Part shown: piece by piece, positions 48,936 through 60,794 of the stretch
Layout of the letters: each line of letters starts with the position of its first letter
How positions within the stretch are numbered: position 1 is the first letter of the stretch
Assembly (NCBI GenBank): GCA_000310025.1
Contig: FN649734.1
Coordinates: 3,786,003-3,850,002 of the forward strand
DNA length: 64,000 bases
Direction: 5' to 3'
DNA from: Ectocarpus siliculosus
Taxonomy: Eukaryota; Sar; Phaeophyceae; Ectocarpales; Ectocarpaceae
Notes under the pieces: generated by a model
Told to the model about the DNA's origin: nothing
Databases searched by the model: none
Seen by the model: the letters and a program-made list of their open reading frames with translations, nothing else
Program-made: the position numbers and the translations under genes

Positions 48936-51465
48936 GGACAGCGGTTTTGATGGGGGGCGAAAGGGCGTCGAGGATAGGACAGCTGAAGAGCGCTGTTGTC
49001 GTGGAACGGGTATCGAGGGGCGCGAAGTGAAGGGGTGTGTGGGCAAGAGAAGTTGTAGTGTAGAGTGAATTAATGGTATTGAACGCGTGTTTCGGTCGTC
49101 GAGCGCAGACTTGGCTCGCTCGTGAAGATATTTTTGTGACCACCCAGCGTTGAATGGCGGGAGGGACCACGGTGAGACCGTCTATCCTTTTACCCTCGTG
49201 ATAAATATCTTCTTCTTGACCTTTCTTGGTCACAATGCTAACCCCAAGTACAGGTGCGAAGGAGAGCTCGAACGCGCAAGTAGTCTACACGCTCTCGAAA
49301 ATATAGTCCCCAGTCAAACGAAAAGAAAAAACACGGAGAAGGAAAAGAAAAGACAAACCTGAGCCCTTCGGCTGCTCCACTATCACGCAAGCTGAGTCCC
49401 AGCCTGGTGGTATAAGGGTGTAACGCTACCGCAACACCCCAGGGTGCCTGGTTTCTCCATAGTCTTGCCTCAGATATCTGGGCGTTGTCATCAAGCACCT
49501 CGCAAATCATCAGTGATGCGCTCTATCATTCTTCCCCCCCTCTCCCATCCTTTGGGCAATGGCCTATCCTTTGGGGTCCACCGAGAAGGTATCAAGCTGA
49601 TCTCCGGAGTTCCAAGACGCACGACACGTGCTGCACGTCGTTCATCAACCTTTGGCCGCATCGACAATTTGAGACTTTTGACACAACTACAAGCGAATGC
49701 AGATGCTCACACCGATCCAAAAGGGGGTTCTGCAGCAGGGTCAAATCGCGGGAAGTTGGGAGGCGACACCAAAGTTGCCGTGGTAGGTATAGGTTTGCAT
49801 CCTAGGGCGTCATGTCGGCAAATTCGAAGCCTCCACGGCTCACTACAGCCGAAAATTGTTAAATCCCCAGGGGTGTTATTCAAGGAAGTAGGCCTCCTCC
49901 ATATGCTCTCCTGACTGCCTATTCGTTTGTGTGCCTTCGTCGTAGGCCCCTGGATGATTGATTTTGGACGCTTTTGGTCGTTGAGGAGAGCCAGGTTTGT
50001 TGGGGCAAAGAAACGAGAATCCAAACGAACCGTCTTGTTGGGCCTGTTTACCCACAGGGGAGATATCGCTCTATGCTGCCCGGGGAACAGTAGAAGTACA
50101 AGTTGGTCGTCATGCAACACTGCGAATTTCATTGCTAGAAAAATGGACCCGCATGCGGAAGATCACAACCATTCGGTTTCGGGTAAAGCATGAGGGACTC
50201 ACCAGAGACATTGGCGATTCTCATCAAAGGCTGCGGAGAACGGTTGACTCAAGACCTTCATTATTCACGAGTGAGTGAGCATGCACGCTTGCCCAACATG
50301 CACGGCAGAAGAGGAATCGACACATACCAACAATGAGACACGAAATTCACCAAGATGTCCATAGATTCGCATCTATTTAGTGCCGAGCAAACCTAGCAGC
50401 CCCCCTACTCGGTAACTGTAAATACAACCTTGATTCTTCACATTGTATCGCGCAATGTGGCCGTAATAATCTCACATCCCCAAGTGCAGAGCATTCATCG
50501 TTGCAATCCGAAACAAATCTCCCAAGATGACGGTGTCCTCCGAAATCAATCGTTGATTTCCCAATAGTACTCCCAGCCTCTGCTCTACTGACGAATAAGA
50601 AAACCAGACGCCCGGATACATCGGGAAACGTGTTCATCATCAGAAGTTACGGCTCTACCATATGCAGGAAAATATATCCACCAACGCAACCACATAACAA
50701 TCAGCAAAATGTCAGCTCCGCAAGAAAAACGCAATAGTTGCGAATGCCACAAAATATATAGTATCAATCTGAACCCAAAAGACAAAAATCTGATTACAGT
50801 CCCCCCTCCCACCGTCAGCGGTGCCCTGCAACAAGAAAAACACGTGAAAATGATTTTTGTGCTACGACGAAGACGACAATGGCATTACACCCCCCCACCA
50901 TGATTCTTGGTAGCAGCACGGTAAATAGCGCTGCACGAAAGACAAAGTCGAGAATCACAAGGCAATAGGAAGTTCTACACGTATAGCGTCCCTTCCGGCC
51001 GAAAACACAACAAGAGCGGTATCTCTTGTACATTGAGAACACGAAACAGAAAAAATACCAGGCACAACGATAGCGCCCCCCTTCAGCCAACAGGCGCCAC
51101 CAATACCACCAAAATCAGCAACAATAACTGCAAGGCAGCCAGAGACGCAGATGATATAGCAGCACTAAAGAAACCCAAACGCACCGTCGGAGCATTCAAA
51201 GGTCAACGGATGTTCACGATGACATCTCGGTGAACGAAAAGTAAAAGGTCCCGAGGGGTGGAAGGTTTGTCAGGATAAGCGCGTGCTGCAGGGTCGTGGG
51301 CATATGCACAATCTTAAGCGGGCCCCAGGAAACAAATGTTCAAGCACTCGGATTGCTACCGATATGCACTCGGATTGCTACCGATATCTCACAGTGCCAC
51401 GCTGACTGAGTAGTCTAGTGGACCTTTCGAGCACAACCCACCCCGCCGTTCCTCGCGTTGTGGTG
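48936..51465. other. Intergenic stretch between convergent genes
   Basis: This 2.5-kb stretch holds the 3' flanks of the plus-strand glycosyltransferase fusion gene and the minus-strand ankyrin gene. From about 50300 it becomes AT-richer. Frames up to 156 codons show no recognisable motif, and no RNA gene was seen. Confidence 0.4.
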
Positions 51466-54400
51466 TTATAAAAACCGCACGATGTGTCGAAACAGTGCTT
51501 CGTTCTGCAGGTCGACCAGACGGGGCAGCACAGCATCAGTAGTGGCCTCGTTTTCCGCCTGCACACCCTGGGCACGCAGCATCACCAGCGTACCCCGCCG
51601 GCGCCAGGCCCTGTCTGCCGGAGCGTTCGCCAATAGCTGTTGCAGCCATCCGTTATGCCCTTCGCTGCTTGCCATGATGTCCGCAGGGGTATGGCGATCT
51701 TCGTCGGTAGCCGTCTCGTCCGCACCCGATCTAAGAAGAATGTCGCTGCACGCAGCTGCCGAGCACACCTGGGGATTCATGCACAATATGTGAAGGGGGC
51801 TGTGCCCGTGTTCGTCTTGTGCGTTTGCGTTGGCTCGTCCCTTCTGTAGAAGTACGAGCATGCCGGGGTAATTACCCTGGTAGGCGGCTTCGTGAAGAGG
51901 CGTCATTCCCTTCATGCAGTGTCCTCCATCAGAATAGTAGCTGATCATGCGCGAAGTTCGCGCTTCGACATCGGCCCCGACCTCAATGAGTGCGTCGACA
52001 ACGTCCGATCTGCCATCTCTGACAGCCCAATGAAGAGCACTGTAGCCAATGTTGTCCACGGAAGTCACGTCCGCGCCCATGCCAACTAGAGCGCTCGTCA
52101 TGGCCGCATTCCGACGCGCTAGATATAGCGGCGAGAATCTCACAGTTGGGTCGCCCGTCGTGAACAGAACGTTGGGACCAGCACCGGCCTTCAAAAGAGC
52201 CTTCGCAACGCCCACGTGTTCCATCTTGACCGCGATGTGGAGAGGTCGTTGTTCATGTTTGTTGGTCGCGGAAACAAACGCCCCCCTTCGCAAAAGTCGA
52301 CAGGTGAACGAAGGGTCGCCATGAGCGGCGGCATGATGAAGGGGCGTATTGCCGCGGCGGTCCTTAGCTCTGACACCGGCTCCAGCGATCACCATGTCTT
52401 CCGCGAGCCGCAGGCACCCGCTTTTGATGGCGTGGTGTAGGGCAGTGGACCCGTCGGCATCGACCAAATCAACTTTGGCACCTGCGAACATCAGCACACG
52501 CCCCGCATCGGCGTGCCCACCAGCGGCTGCATAGTGGAGCGCAGTCCTGCCCTCGTGTCCAGAGACCGCGTCCACTTCCCCCACACCTTCAATGTCGAGG
52601 ACCGTGCGAATCACCTGTTCGTGCGTGCATGAGCGAATTAGGATACAGTATACCAACGGGACCGCATAATGTGGCGTCGCAGACAGAAACTGATGGTACC
52701 CTGCGTTGGGGTTATTAAGGCTACGGTCGTGCCGTTCTCTAGGTTTGCGAAACGTGTAGAAAGACGCATGAGAGAAAATCAAGCACCACCGTTGTTGTAC
52801 TTCCTTGAGAACAGAGTAGAGTTGCTCGCAAACTACATGCAGGTTGTGTTTCGCTACGCACAAGTTGCACATTGACTGCGTTGTTTGTCGCAAGAGGGGC
52901 GCTAGGTTTTCGAGGTTTGTTCGAGGTACAAAGTGTGCAGCCGTATGTTGTTTGAACCATCTCCTTAGGATAGTTTCATGCTGTATTGCTTAGAATGCTA
53001 CCGCTGTACCAGGAACAGCGATATTAGGCTACAGTGCTGACCCGCTCGAAAGAAACCCGCTCGTAAGGAATCGAGGCTCAGCACTTCGAAAAAATAAGAA
53101 AAAACGCAAAGAAATTGATCTCATTTGACATATAGAGTGATAAGAAACGAACTAAAAAGAAAGGCACAATTTCGGCTTCCTAGACACAAGAAACAGAGGA
53201 ATCAAGGCTGGCGGCAGGAAAAAACGGCCTCGACGCGCATCCAACGGGCGGGGGGCCTATTTCGCCGCAAGTAGGGTATGGATCTCCTTGAGACTGTGAA
53301 GACGGAACCCCCTGGAAGCGCCGCTACCGTTTCGCCAAAACTCAAACGTACAAGGAAGGCAATGCTGCTCTCAGACGCATTCATCGGCAACCTCGAGAGG
53401 TTGTCGAGCTTTGTTGATGCCGGCTACATCAAAGAGAGCAGGCACGACGATTCCATCAAGAAGCACGTGACGGCTAACAAGTCCATCGACGACACGTTCT
53501 GGTCGCATGTGGAGCGCATGGCTAACTTGCTGTCCAGCGGCACGTTTACGGCGACAGACAACACAGAGCAGCTAGATGCAAAAGTTGCACACGTTGTGCG
53601 AGACGGAGCACCACAGTCAGCAGCGGCGCGCGGAGCAACAGGGGTTGGTGGGTGGAAGATGAAGGAGGCTCGTAGGCCCGCACAGAAAAAGTTGAAGCGC
53701 ACGTCCAAGGAAACGAAGGCCGCGGCGAAGACGAAGCACGGGAACATCGTCAACTGCTGGGCCGCACCAACAAACAACCCGGTGAGTTGGAGAGTCCATT
53801 TGCTTCCTAAGTCCATGATCAGTCCATGATCGTGGATGAAACGCGTTTGTGCATCACCTGTTACGTCTCTCTCGCCCGCATTTTTTGCCGGCAGGAAAAA
53901 GCAACACGTCATCTTTGCGGAGAGGGATTATCTTTGGTTCACCATCGAGTTTGCGGACGCGGTTTCGGATACCGGCACTGCCATTGATTTTTTCACTTTT
54001 GCTTTTTGGCTTTCTGTTTTCTGCAACACTTAGTTCGAAGCGCTACATGTAGTACAAATCCATGAGCTTCCCTCGCGTGAAGAGTTTTTTAGTCACCCCC
54101 GGGAGTGCATGTAACGACCCCCCTAAAGAAAGCTCGTACTGCACCCTGTATATAGAATAGGGAGAGAGAGCTGGTGGCGAGAGAGAGAGAATGGAGTAGG
54201 TAGACTTCGCCCAATGGGTTCAAAAAACTTGACGGTTACATTACAACAGCAACATGATCTTCTTTCTGCCTCCCCGCTATCCCGAATCGCACCACAGCAA
54301 CAGTGTCCGGTTGGTAACGCCCGGTCTTGATCGTTCCTCTATAGAACGCAAAGAAGTCCAAAAACACAAGCTACTCGTATTCAATTTCCCATCCTTACTG

Positions 54401-57400
54401 CTGGTGTCGAAATGCGCCAACCATGTGCATTCCGCTGCTGGTTAAATGAAAAGTCTCGTCTGGCTGTTGTAAATTCATTGGAGGGACAGTTTCAAAACAC
54501 GTTTTGTTGTGCTCTTGAATCCCCGTACCCCGGGCCTCGCTTTGCTGCCCTTTACTCGCAGATCAAGCGTACCCGCAATGCATCGGGGAGGAGGTCACCC
54601 GCGTCCACTATCCCATCGCACCACCTCCTCCCAAGTTGAAGTGCCCGTACTGCCCCAAGACCTTCGCCGCCGAACAAGGTCGGTCGCTACTCTGTAGCGC
54701 CGTGCACCCAGCTCCTCTTCGGCACCTTGGAAAAGGGCTCTGGCGCGCTCTCGCGACTGGTGGGACCATCACGACTCCACCTTGGCAAGGGTTTTCGGGC
54801 ATGTGCTCCAAAGTCAGGTTTCCCACTCCCTGGGAGGCGGGCAGATCTCTACGGGGGGCCAGAAAATGTACCACATGCAAGGGAGCTGTTCGTTCCAGCT
54901 ACATCAGACCCAAGGCGATGCTACATCAGACGTGCCAGATGATGACCTTTCGCCGGACGAAGAACACGCCGAGGGGAAGAAAAGACGAGGAGCTGAAAGG
55001 AGTACGCAGTACAGCAACAGGAGGAAGGCTGCGGTGGTCGCGGAGCTGCGAGAGCTGGAGGCCGATCACGCCGAAAAGATCTGGCTTGTTCACGGCGTGT
55101 CGTCTCAGAAGTTCCTGGTAAGGAAGACCGGCATTCCCACACCCAACACCTGCAAGTGGAACGGTGAAGCAGAGAAGCTGATCGCAGCCTCGGCAAATGA
55201 CTTGAGGAGAGACCTTTTCAAGACTGGAAGGGAGAGGAGGTGGTTCGGAGACAGAGAGAAGAAGCTGTACTCGCTGCTGCTAGAACGGCGCAAGAGGAAG
55301 CTCAGAGTGTCGACAGCCTGGATTCGATTCTCCGCGAGGAAGCTCGTGGTGGAAATGTGTCCGGACGACCCGCGTGCAAAACACTTTGCAGCGTCGGACC
55401 GGTGGTGCAGGAAGTTCACGAAGCGCCACCGTCTTTCGAAACGAAGGCGCACCAACATGAAGAACAAGTCGGTGGTCCGCAGATGAAGAAATGCCACAGA
55501 AAGCTGCGCCGGCTGCTGCAGGAACCAGCCGTTCGCCGGGCCGCTGCTGGGGGCACCGCCGAGAGCAACAGCGATGAGGTCGATGAACTCCAACCGGTCG
55601 ATGAGGCCATGGACGCCTCTTCAAAGTCGAAGTCGGCAAGGAGCTAGATGAATATCTTGGGCACGAAGAAATCCTGCTCCTGTCGGAGACCAACAAGCTT
55701 TCAGCTGGCGCACGGCGTATTCTTTTCACGCGATTCATTGCAACGGCGGTTGCGCGAATGGACGCTCGGCCTGGGTACCGCCATCGCCTTTTTGAGAAGA
55801 CTGGATCGGAGATGACGGCATACGGATCGTTGGACGACCGCATCACTCCGGAGGGCGTAGTGGGGGCGTACAACTTCATGGTCGGGGACACGAGCGGTGA
55901 CGAGGAGATGCCCGACCGCGATGATCAGGTCGGCGACAACGATGGGGGGCTGGGCGGTGGAGAATCAAGCTGCGACAGCGACTCAAGCGCAGACGATGAT
56001 GGCAAGTTTTCGAGTCTAGGTCCGTGTTGTGTTTCGACTTTGCCTCTCGTTTTGCATGCACGTGGGGGTGTGTGTGGATTTATTCAGAGCGCCTGTCTTA
56101 TGCCTCCCTTTCTCGGACCAAGTGTGATAGGTGGTGACCCCGGCGATGTTCAACACCCCCTTTTCACAGCTGGACAGTGAAGATGACGTCGACGACGACG
56201 ATGACATCATCGCGATGGAGCCTGCGGCCGGATTCCGTCTTCAAGAGTCCCCTCCAGCAAAGCTGGATCGCGCATTGATGAAGCGTTGCGTGTTCTTGAG
56301 GCGTGGTATGGGGCGGTTCTTGGGACAGATCAGCCGGGCAGCGCCCGCGCAGACTAGCCACACGTACGGCCACCGCGTGGTGTTGGCATACGATCAAGGC
56401 ACCATCAGCGTGAAGATGTAGACAAGGCGAACGCAGCCGTAGGAGCATGGGCGTTGATCGAGCCGATCGACGATTCGAATGAGCCGGCGGAGGGGTGTGA
56501 GGGTGAACAGACACGCCGGCAGGGCAGTAGGGCGCGAACCCCCAACGTTCTCAACAGTGACCAACGGAGATAAAGCTTGTCGATTTGTGACCACTTCACC
56601 AATCGATTTCAAAGGGCGTTCGGGATATATCTTGTCCGCACGTACATGTGGAACATGATATTGTGCTTGTAGGTTCCTTTCAGTTCATAGTCCCGGGTGA
56701 CATGCAAGTATGTACCTCGCGGGTAGTGCAAAGCGTCGTGGCTGGCAAAGGAAATTGCACTGATAAGAAATTGTGCAATATGCATGGTGAAAAAATGAGA
56801 AATTGTTATTTTCTCATCGGGAAAAAATAAGAAATAATTGCCGACGAAATTCAGCCCCCTGCGGCTGCGGGCTGCGGCAATAAAAGACTTGAGCCTCAGC
56901 TGAAATAGGTGTGTCTTACCAGCGGGCCGGCACTGTATGCCGTTGTTGGAAGGTTAGAATCTTGGAATTCATGCAGGAAGGATATGGTAGCGCGCCACCC
57001 ACGATTGTAGAAGCAGACTTTGTGGATTCTGGCACGTCTGGTACAACCTGGCTTGATCTTGCTCTACAGAACCGTGACAGTGGTGAGTATTTCACGTTGG
57101 TTATTGTTCGTTTGGTTTTTGGTCACATCCGGCGTGTGCATGCCCACTGCAGTACTGTACCTGGTAGTGGTTAGTTACTTGCGTAGAGAACAGGGTGTTC
57201 GTGCATGATATGAGCAGTAGCTAATGAGCTAATAAGCAGTTTATAGTATCAACGGGACCGTACAAGAACGCGCCCGTGTGTTTTTTGGACGCATGTCATT
57301 GGTGCTTGAGCGACAGTGCGGAGACGCACACGGAGTGACAGAACGCCAGCAATCTACAAAAGTATCATACACTACAAGCATCTCCAACACACAAGGGTAT

Positions 57401-57656
57401 ATATTACCTCGGCGTTTCCTGACTCCGCAGCCGCGTGGAGTAGAGTGCGGTCGTCGCAACCCTTCCAGCCCGGACCGCCGTTCGCCGCGGCTTTCAGCAG
57501 GGTCCACGCAAGGTCCTTGTCGCCCTCAGCAACAGCGTGCTCCAGGGGGGCTTCAATCCATTCCGTCCACTGCCGTGAGGTCGCTTTCTCCGACATCAGT
57601 TGGAACAGCCTCATCGCCAAACCACTCAAGACTGTGCGGTCCTCTCCGGTTGCCAT
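51466..57656 (-). CDS. Ankyrin-repeat protein, two exons around a 4.8-kb intron
   Basis: Exon 1 is 57656-57408 (83 codons, starting MATGEDRTVLSGLAMRLFQL) and exon 2 is 52614-51466. Both sites are phase 0 (gag|gtaata; gaacag|gtg) and the join completes an ankyrin repeat: LLHAAAESGNAE|VIRTVL. The protein is 465 residues with about ten ankyrin repeats from residue 68 to 410, most with the TALHxA or TPLHxAA signature. It ends in a short helical tail (LQNEALFRHIVRFL) that looks F-box- or leucine-rich-like but is unassigned. The N-terminal helix SGLAMRLFQLMSEKATSRQW matches, from memory, a large Ectocarpus ankyrin family with the same start. Ankyrin repeats bind proteins; the partner is unknown. 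No transmembrane segment or signal peptide is seen. Repeats around residues 235-260 and 340-360 are degenerate. The frame is intact, so the gene is probably functional. Confidence 0.9.
53278..53781 (+). CDS. N-terminal exon of the pogo-like protein or an unrelated small gene
   Basis: A clean ATG-started frame of 168 codons ends at a good donor (ccg|gtgagt). It begins MDLLETVKTEPPGSAATVSP, has a helical middle (DAFIGNLERLSSFVDAGYIK) and a Lys-rich end (KKLKRTSKETKAAAKTKHGN). I recognise no domain. Splicing to the best acceptor downstream (54560) does not enter the zinc-finger frame, so its membership in the transposon is inferred from position, strand and basic composition. Confidence 0.4.
54575..55486 (+). 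pseudogene. Zinc finger and helix-turn-helix part of the pogo-like transposase
   Basis: One frame gives KLKCPYCPKTFAAEQ and a following AVH, like the first half of a C2H2 or BED finger. A second frame, from about 54740, gives WWDHHDSTLARVFGHVLQSQ, then an acidic linker, a psq-like helix-turn-helix (RKTGIPTPNTCKWNGEAEKL) and a CENP-B-type helix-turn-helix ending KHFAASDRWCRKFTKRHRLS followed by KRRRTN. The last pattern (F-x-AS-x-x-W-x-x-x-F-x-KR-x-x-LS) is diagnostic of pogo/Tc5 transposases and CENP-B. The change of frame near 54720 is either an unseen intron or a lesion. Confidence 0.65.
55614..56421 (+). pseudogene. C-terminal tail of the pogo-like transposase
   Basis: The frame from about 55614 to 56000 carries RRILFTRFIATAVARM and LFEKTGSEMTAYGSLDDRIT followed by PEGV. 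This matches the tail after the DDE core in pogo/Tc5 proteins (ILFT-x-W ... F-x-KTG-x-x-x-T-x-DGS-x-D-x-I-x-P-x-G). An Asp/Ser-rich stretch and, after a probable intron, an acidic then conserved end (56166-56421, GHRVVLAYDQGTISVKM) follow. A possible GC donor (g|gcaagt) occurs near 56001, but its phase does not fit the best acceptor. Confidence 0.55.
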
Positions 57657-58276
57657 GGTAGCCTCGATCCTGTTGCTTGGTGACTTACGCGTGTGATCCT
57701 GGATCCTGCTGGATTTCCGAGAGGTTCGTACAGCAGTCCCGGGGGGGTCTCCTTGGGAGAAGTTAGTCACGGGGCACCGTATTGCAGCTACTGCTGTTGT
57801 TGTTGTCGTGTCAGTTGCTAGTCCCCAAATCTAGCAAAGACGCTATATGTCAGAGGAACGAATGTGCATGTCTGCATGTCTGATGCAGAACGCGTGCCAC
57901 CCCCTGCTCCTCCCTCTCTAAACGACAAAGACGGAGTCAATCGGGAGAAGTTCCTGTCGAGGTGAGCTTGGTTCCAGTGGTGACGGCGGTGACGATTGTG
58001 GTGGAGTTGCCCCGCGTCGGGCCGCCGTTGTTCCAGGTCATAGGGTACAGGAAGGGCTTATGTACATTCCGTGCCGACTTCCGACACACCGCTAACCTTC
58101 TCGAGCTGAAGGATCAGTTTGTCGGTCTATCACGTGTCGCCGATATCACTAAGGACAGTAAGGAACAGAGGAGCGAGGGTTTCGCCGAGATCACTTGCAA
58201 CTTTCTGCGGAAGAACGCGTGGATTTTTTTTTTTTTTTGTCAGACCCATTTTATGGTTTCAAAATGGGCAGAGTAA
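57657..58276. other. Upstream flank of the ankyrin gene
   Basis: This stretch should carry the minus-strand ankyrin promoter. A plus-strand frame near 58070-58220 (HTANLLELKDQFVGLSRVAD) looks protein-like but is not recognised and is followed by a poly-T run. Nothing else is supported. Confidence 0.35.
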
Positions 58277-59341
58277 GACCCTTCTTCATGGAAACAGAAT
58301 CTTGCAAATATATCTTGGCATTTTGACCCAACATTTGCGCACAATATATATTCGCCAAGATTTGCAGTATCGCGATTTATGGGGGAAATATGTTGAATGT
58401 TGAAAAAGCGGCGAGTTGTTCCACTCTTCTGCTTGAAGTTGATAAAGGCACAACGGCCACTTGGTCCATAGAAAATGCCGAGGTGTGGCGAAAAGTGAGC
58501 ATGACGTAGTTGTAGAAGGGGGGTCCCTCCCCCAGCTGTATTGCCTCAACACTATGGATGGATACGTGGATACTAGCGATGGGCGCCTACCTGGGGTGCA
58601 AAATAGAAGCCGTTGCCCACGAGCTCATGTCAAGCGGAGAAACAAAATATTGTTCCATTGCTGTCCAACTGACAAGAAAGTGCATCAACCCGAGGCCAAT
58701 GACACCCATGCACGTATCTCACTATGTAGCAGGCGTACCGAGCTCAAACCTCCGGCACTGTCATCTGCACTCACGGATCTGGCTCGGGTGCAAACGGATT
58801 GGGTGTTGGGTGATTCGATGAAGAGATAGAAGCGTCGCACACGACAGAGCTGTGTTGGCAAAACTTTCCTCCTCCTCTCTTTTTCTACTTCAAAATAAAG
58901 TACTCTTTTGAACGGTCCCTCGACCGTCTGGTGATGACGCACGTGGAACGAGCCAGGGCAAATTCGCATTTTTTTCGCGCGCCTTGGTCGTTTTCGTTCG
59001 ATGTCGGCGCCACAGGCGCAGACACAGTGACGCCAGGGTGCGTTAGAGACCCTTGCGAGTGTGCCATGTGCAGATTTCATGGCGTTATGGGCGTTTAGGT
59101 TGACTGACCCTCGGTGATCGCGCCGCACCCAGGCAAGATTTGTCACGCTGCCTCAAGATTTGTCGGAAGGCTCATTTCAACAGATCTTGGGCCAAGATTT
59201 GTTCGAAAGGGCAGATTTCGGGCCTCATGAAATTTTGGCCAAGATATATCGGAAGATTTTGCTCCCATAAATCGTGAAAATGACAGATCTTGGCCAAGAT
59301 CAAGATTGATCGACAAGATTTCGTTCCCACAAATCGGGGTC
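58277..59341. mobile_element. 1.07-kb inverted-repeat DNA transposon flanked by TAA
   Basis: The ends are inverted copies over about 120 bp: the left begins GACCC and contains ggaaacagaatcttg and cgatttatggggg; the complement of the right end begins GACCCCGATTTGTGGGAACG and contains gaaatcttg and cgatttatgggag. Both ends are flanked by TAA (58274-58276 and 59342-59344), a PIF/Harbinger-style 3-bp target duplication. A frame at 58555-58829 (LPGVQNRSRCPRAHVKRRNK) is not clearly a transposase, so the element is probably non-autonomous. Family assignment rests on the duplication alone. Confidence 0.55.
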
Positions 59342-59344
59342 TAA

Positions 59345-60014
59345 GGGTTTGAACTCAAAGACACCACAGGGAGGTGCGAATCTCCAACGCTGTATCCACA
59401 TGCGTTTCACTCAGGTAACGGTCACAGATATGGGGCGGTGCTTACGATCACCAGACAGACTGCGATGCTCGGTAAAGAGACAGAATCTCGAGATGAGATA
59501 GGGACAGAAGTGAAGAGTGAGAGGTGTGCAAGGGCACGCCCTCGCGCCCCTCTCGGACAAAAGTCACGGTCAGCGATCCGAGGAAGCCTCGTGGAAGACG
59601 GCTTTAGGTCCCTCGTAACGTTGCACGCTTCCTCGTGGCTCGGAGCGTTGGCGACATCGACATCGCTCCGAGAGACAATCTCTCCGAGGAGAACGTGGGG
59701 AACGTTCTCCAAGGTTGTAGGATTGGTGGTGAAAGACGTAGTGGGTTGGATTCGTAGAGTTGTTACCCACAAGAGCACCCATAAATAGGGCAATTTTTTT
59801 GTTAAGACACGGAAGAACTTGCAACAATTATCTATGTTTTAGAGGGGCAGAGCCGGATAGATGCCCTCCCACCAATCACCCGTCGAGTTTGTAAGACATT
59901 TTGTACGACAGAGACAGATGATTGGGCGATGGGCACGACGCTCTCGGCAGAATCACCGACATCCTCTGCACAGCAGCACCATACACAGACAACATACGAT
60001 ACAACCAGCACAGC
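59345..60014. other. Unassigned stretch
   Basis: A roughly 120-codon frame is open on each strand near 59430-59790. The minus one has no ATG start, and neither shows a known motif. Confidence 0.35.
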
Positions 60015-60545
60015 AGTATAAGGACTGCTGTAGGCCAAGGGCAGCCAAAGGCACACATCATGGGAGGCGTTGGGTATGACTCTTGCAGCCCGTTGCCTGC
60101 TGTCGGCAGCACAAGCGAGTGACGACGCAAGTCAATCCGCGGTCCGTCTGCATCACCCTCAACCTACCGATCTTTGGAGCTTCCCACCCAGACGCATCCC
60201 CATAACAGAGAAAACGAGACCTACACGCTGCTGTAGGCCAAGACCGGCCAAAGGCACACATCATAGCTGGCGTCGGAAGCTATTTTTAGACCCCGAGGCC
60301 TACTGCTAGCAGTGTAAGCGAGGGAACATGCGAGTGCACACAAGTCAGATCGCTGTCTGCGGTCTCTTCTTCTGCCGGCCAATCTTTACTTCCACAACAG
60401 ACGCACCCCAGAAACAGAGACAAGTGAGACGTACACAGCGCTGTAAACCAAGGGCGGCCACATACACACGTCGTGGGAGGGGTCCGGGCCAATTTTTGGA
60501 GCCCGTTGCCCTCTGCTAGTGAAAGCGAAGAAAAGCAAGTGCGCA
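60015..60545. repeat. Tandem repeat of about 205 bp, 2.5-3 copies
   Basis: The segment taggccaagggcagccaaag ... cacacatcatgggagg ... gcccgttgcctgctg ... agcgag recurs near 60030, 60233 and 60443, so units are about 203-210 bp long and perhaps 75-80% alike by eye. Confidence 0.8.
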
Positions 60546-60794
60546 CCCATGCACAGCAGCAGAAGCGGCAGCAACAGCAAGCAACAGCAGCAGCAGCACT
60601 GCTGCCGCTGAGCTGATGATGATGAGAGCTAAATGGCGCTCCCATTCATCCCCTGACTGACTGGTGGTATCGGATGAGGTGTAAGCGTGCGCACTGGTAA
60701 CCTACGTGGTGGTGTAGGCTCCGTCCATATCTATCTACTCTTGCTTTGATGTCTCTCTCCGACCCTTTTCTTTTCGCGCTTCGCGCGAAATAAC

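Larger units (their letters stand above)
53278..56421 (+). mobile_element. pogo/Tc5-like DNA transposon remnant nested in the ankyrin gene intron
   Basis: Plus-strand coding pieces inside the minus-strand intron follow the order of a pogo/Tc5-family transposase: an N-terminal region (53278-53781), a C2H2-like finger (about 54575-54710), paired helix-turn-helix domains (54782-55486) and the typical tail (55614-56421). The DDE catalytic core, normally some 200 residues, is missing: only about 130 bp lie between the DNA-binding end and the tail. The pieces are in different frames with unresolved junctions. Terminal inverted repeats and target duplications were not found by eye, so the outer ends are unknown. 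Confidence 0.65.

Noticed and set aside
58461-58829. piggyBac transposase C-terminus
   Set aside because: The Cys/His spacing is only suggestive, and the flanking TAA is not the TTAA target of piggyBac.
59422-59793. 123-codon minus-strand frame with a hydrophobic start
   Set aside because: It begins with TTG rather than ATG and has no motif; an equally long frame lies on the other strand.
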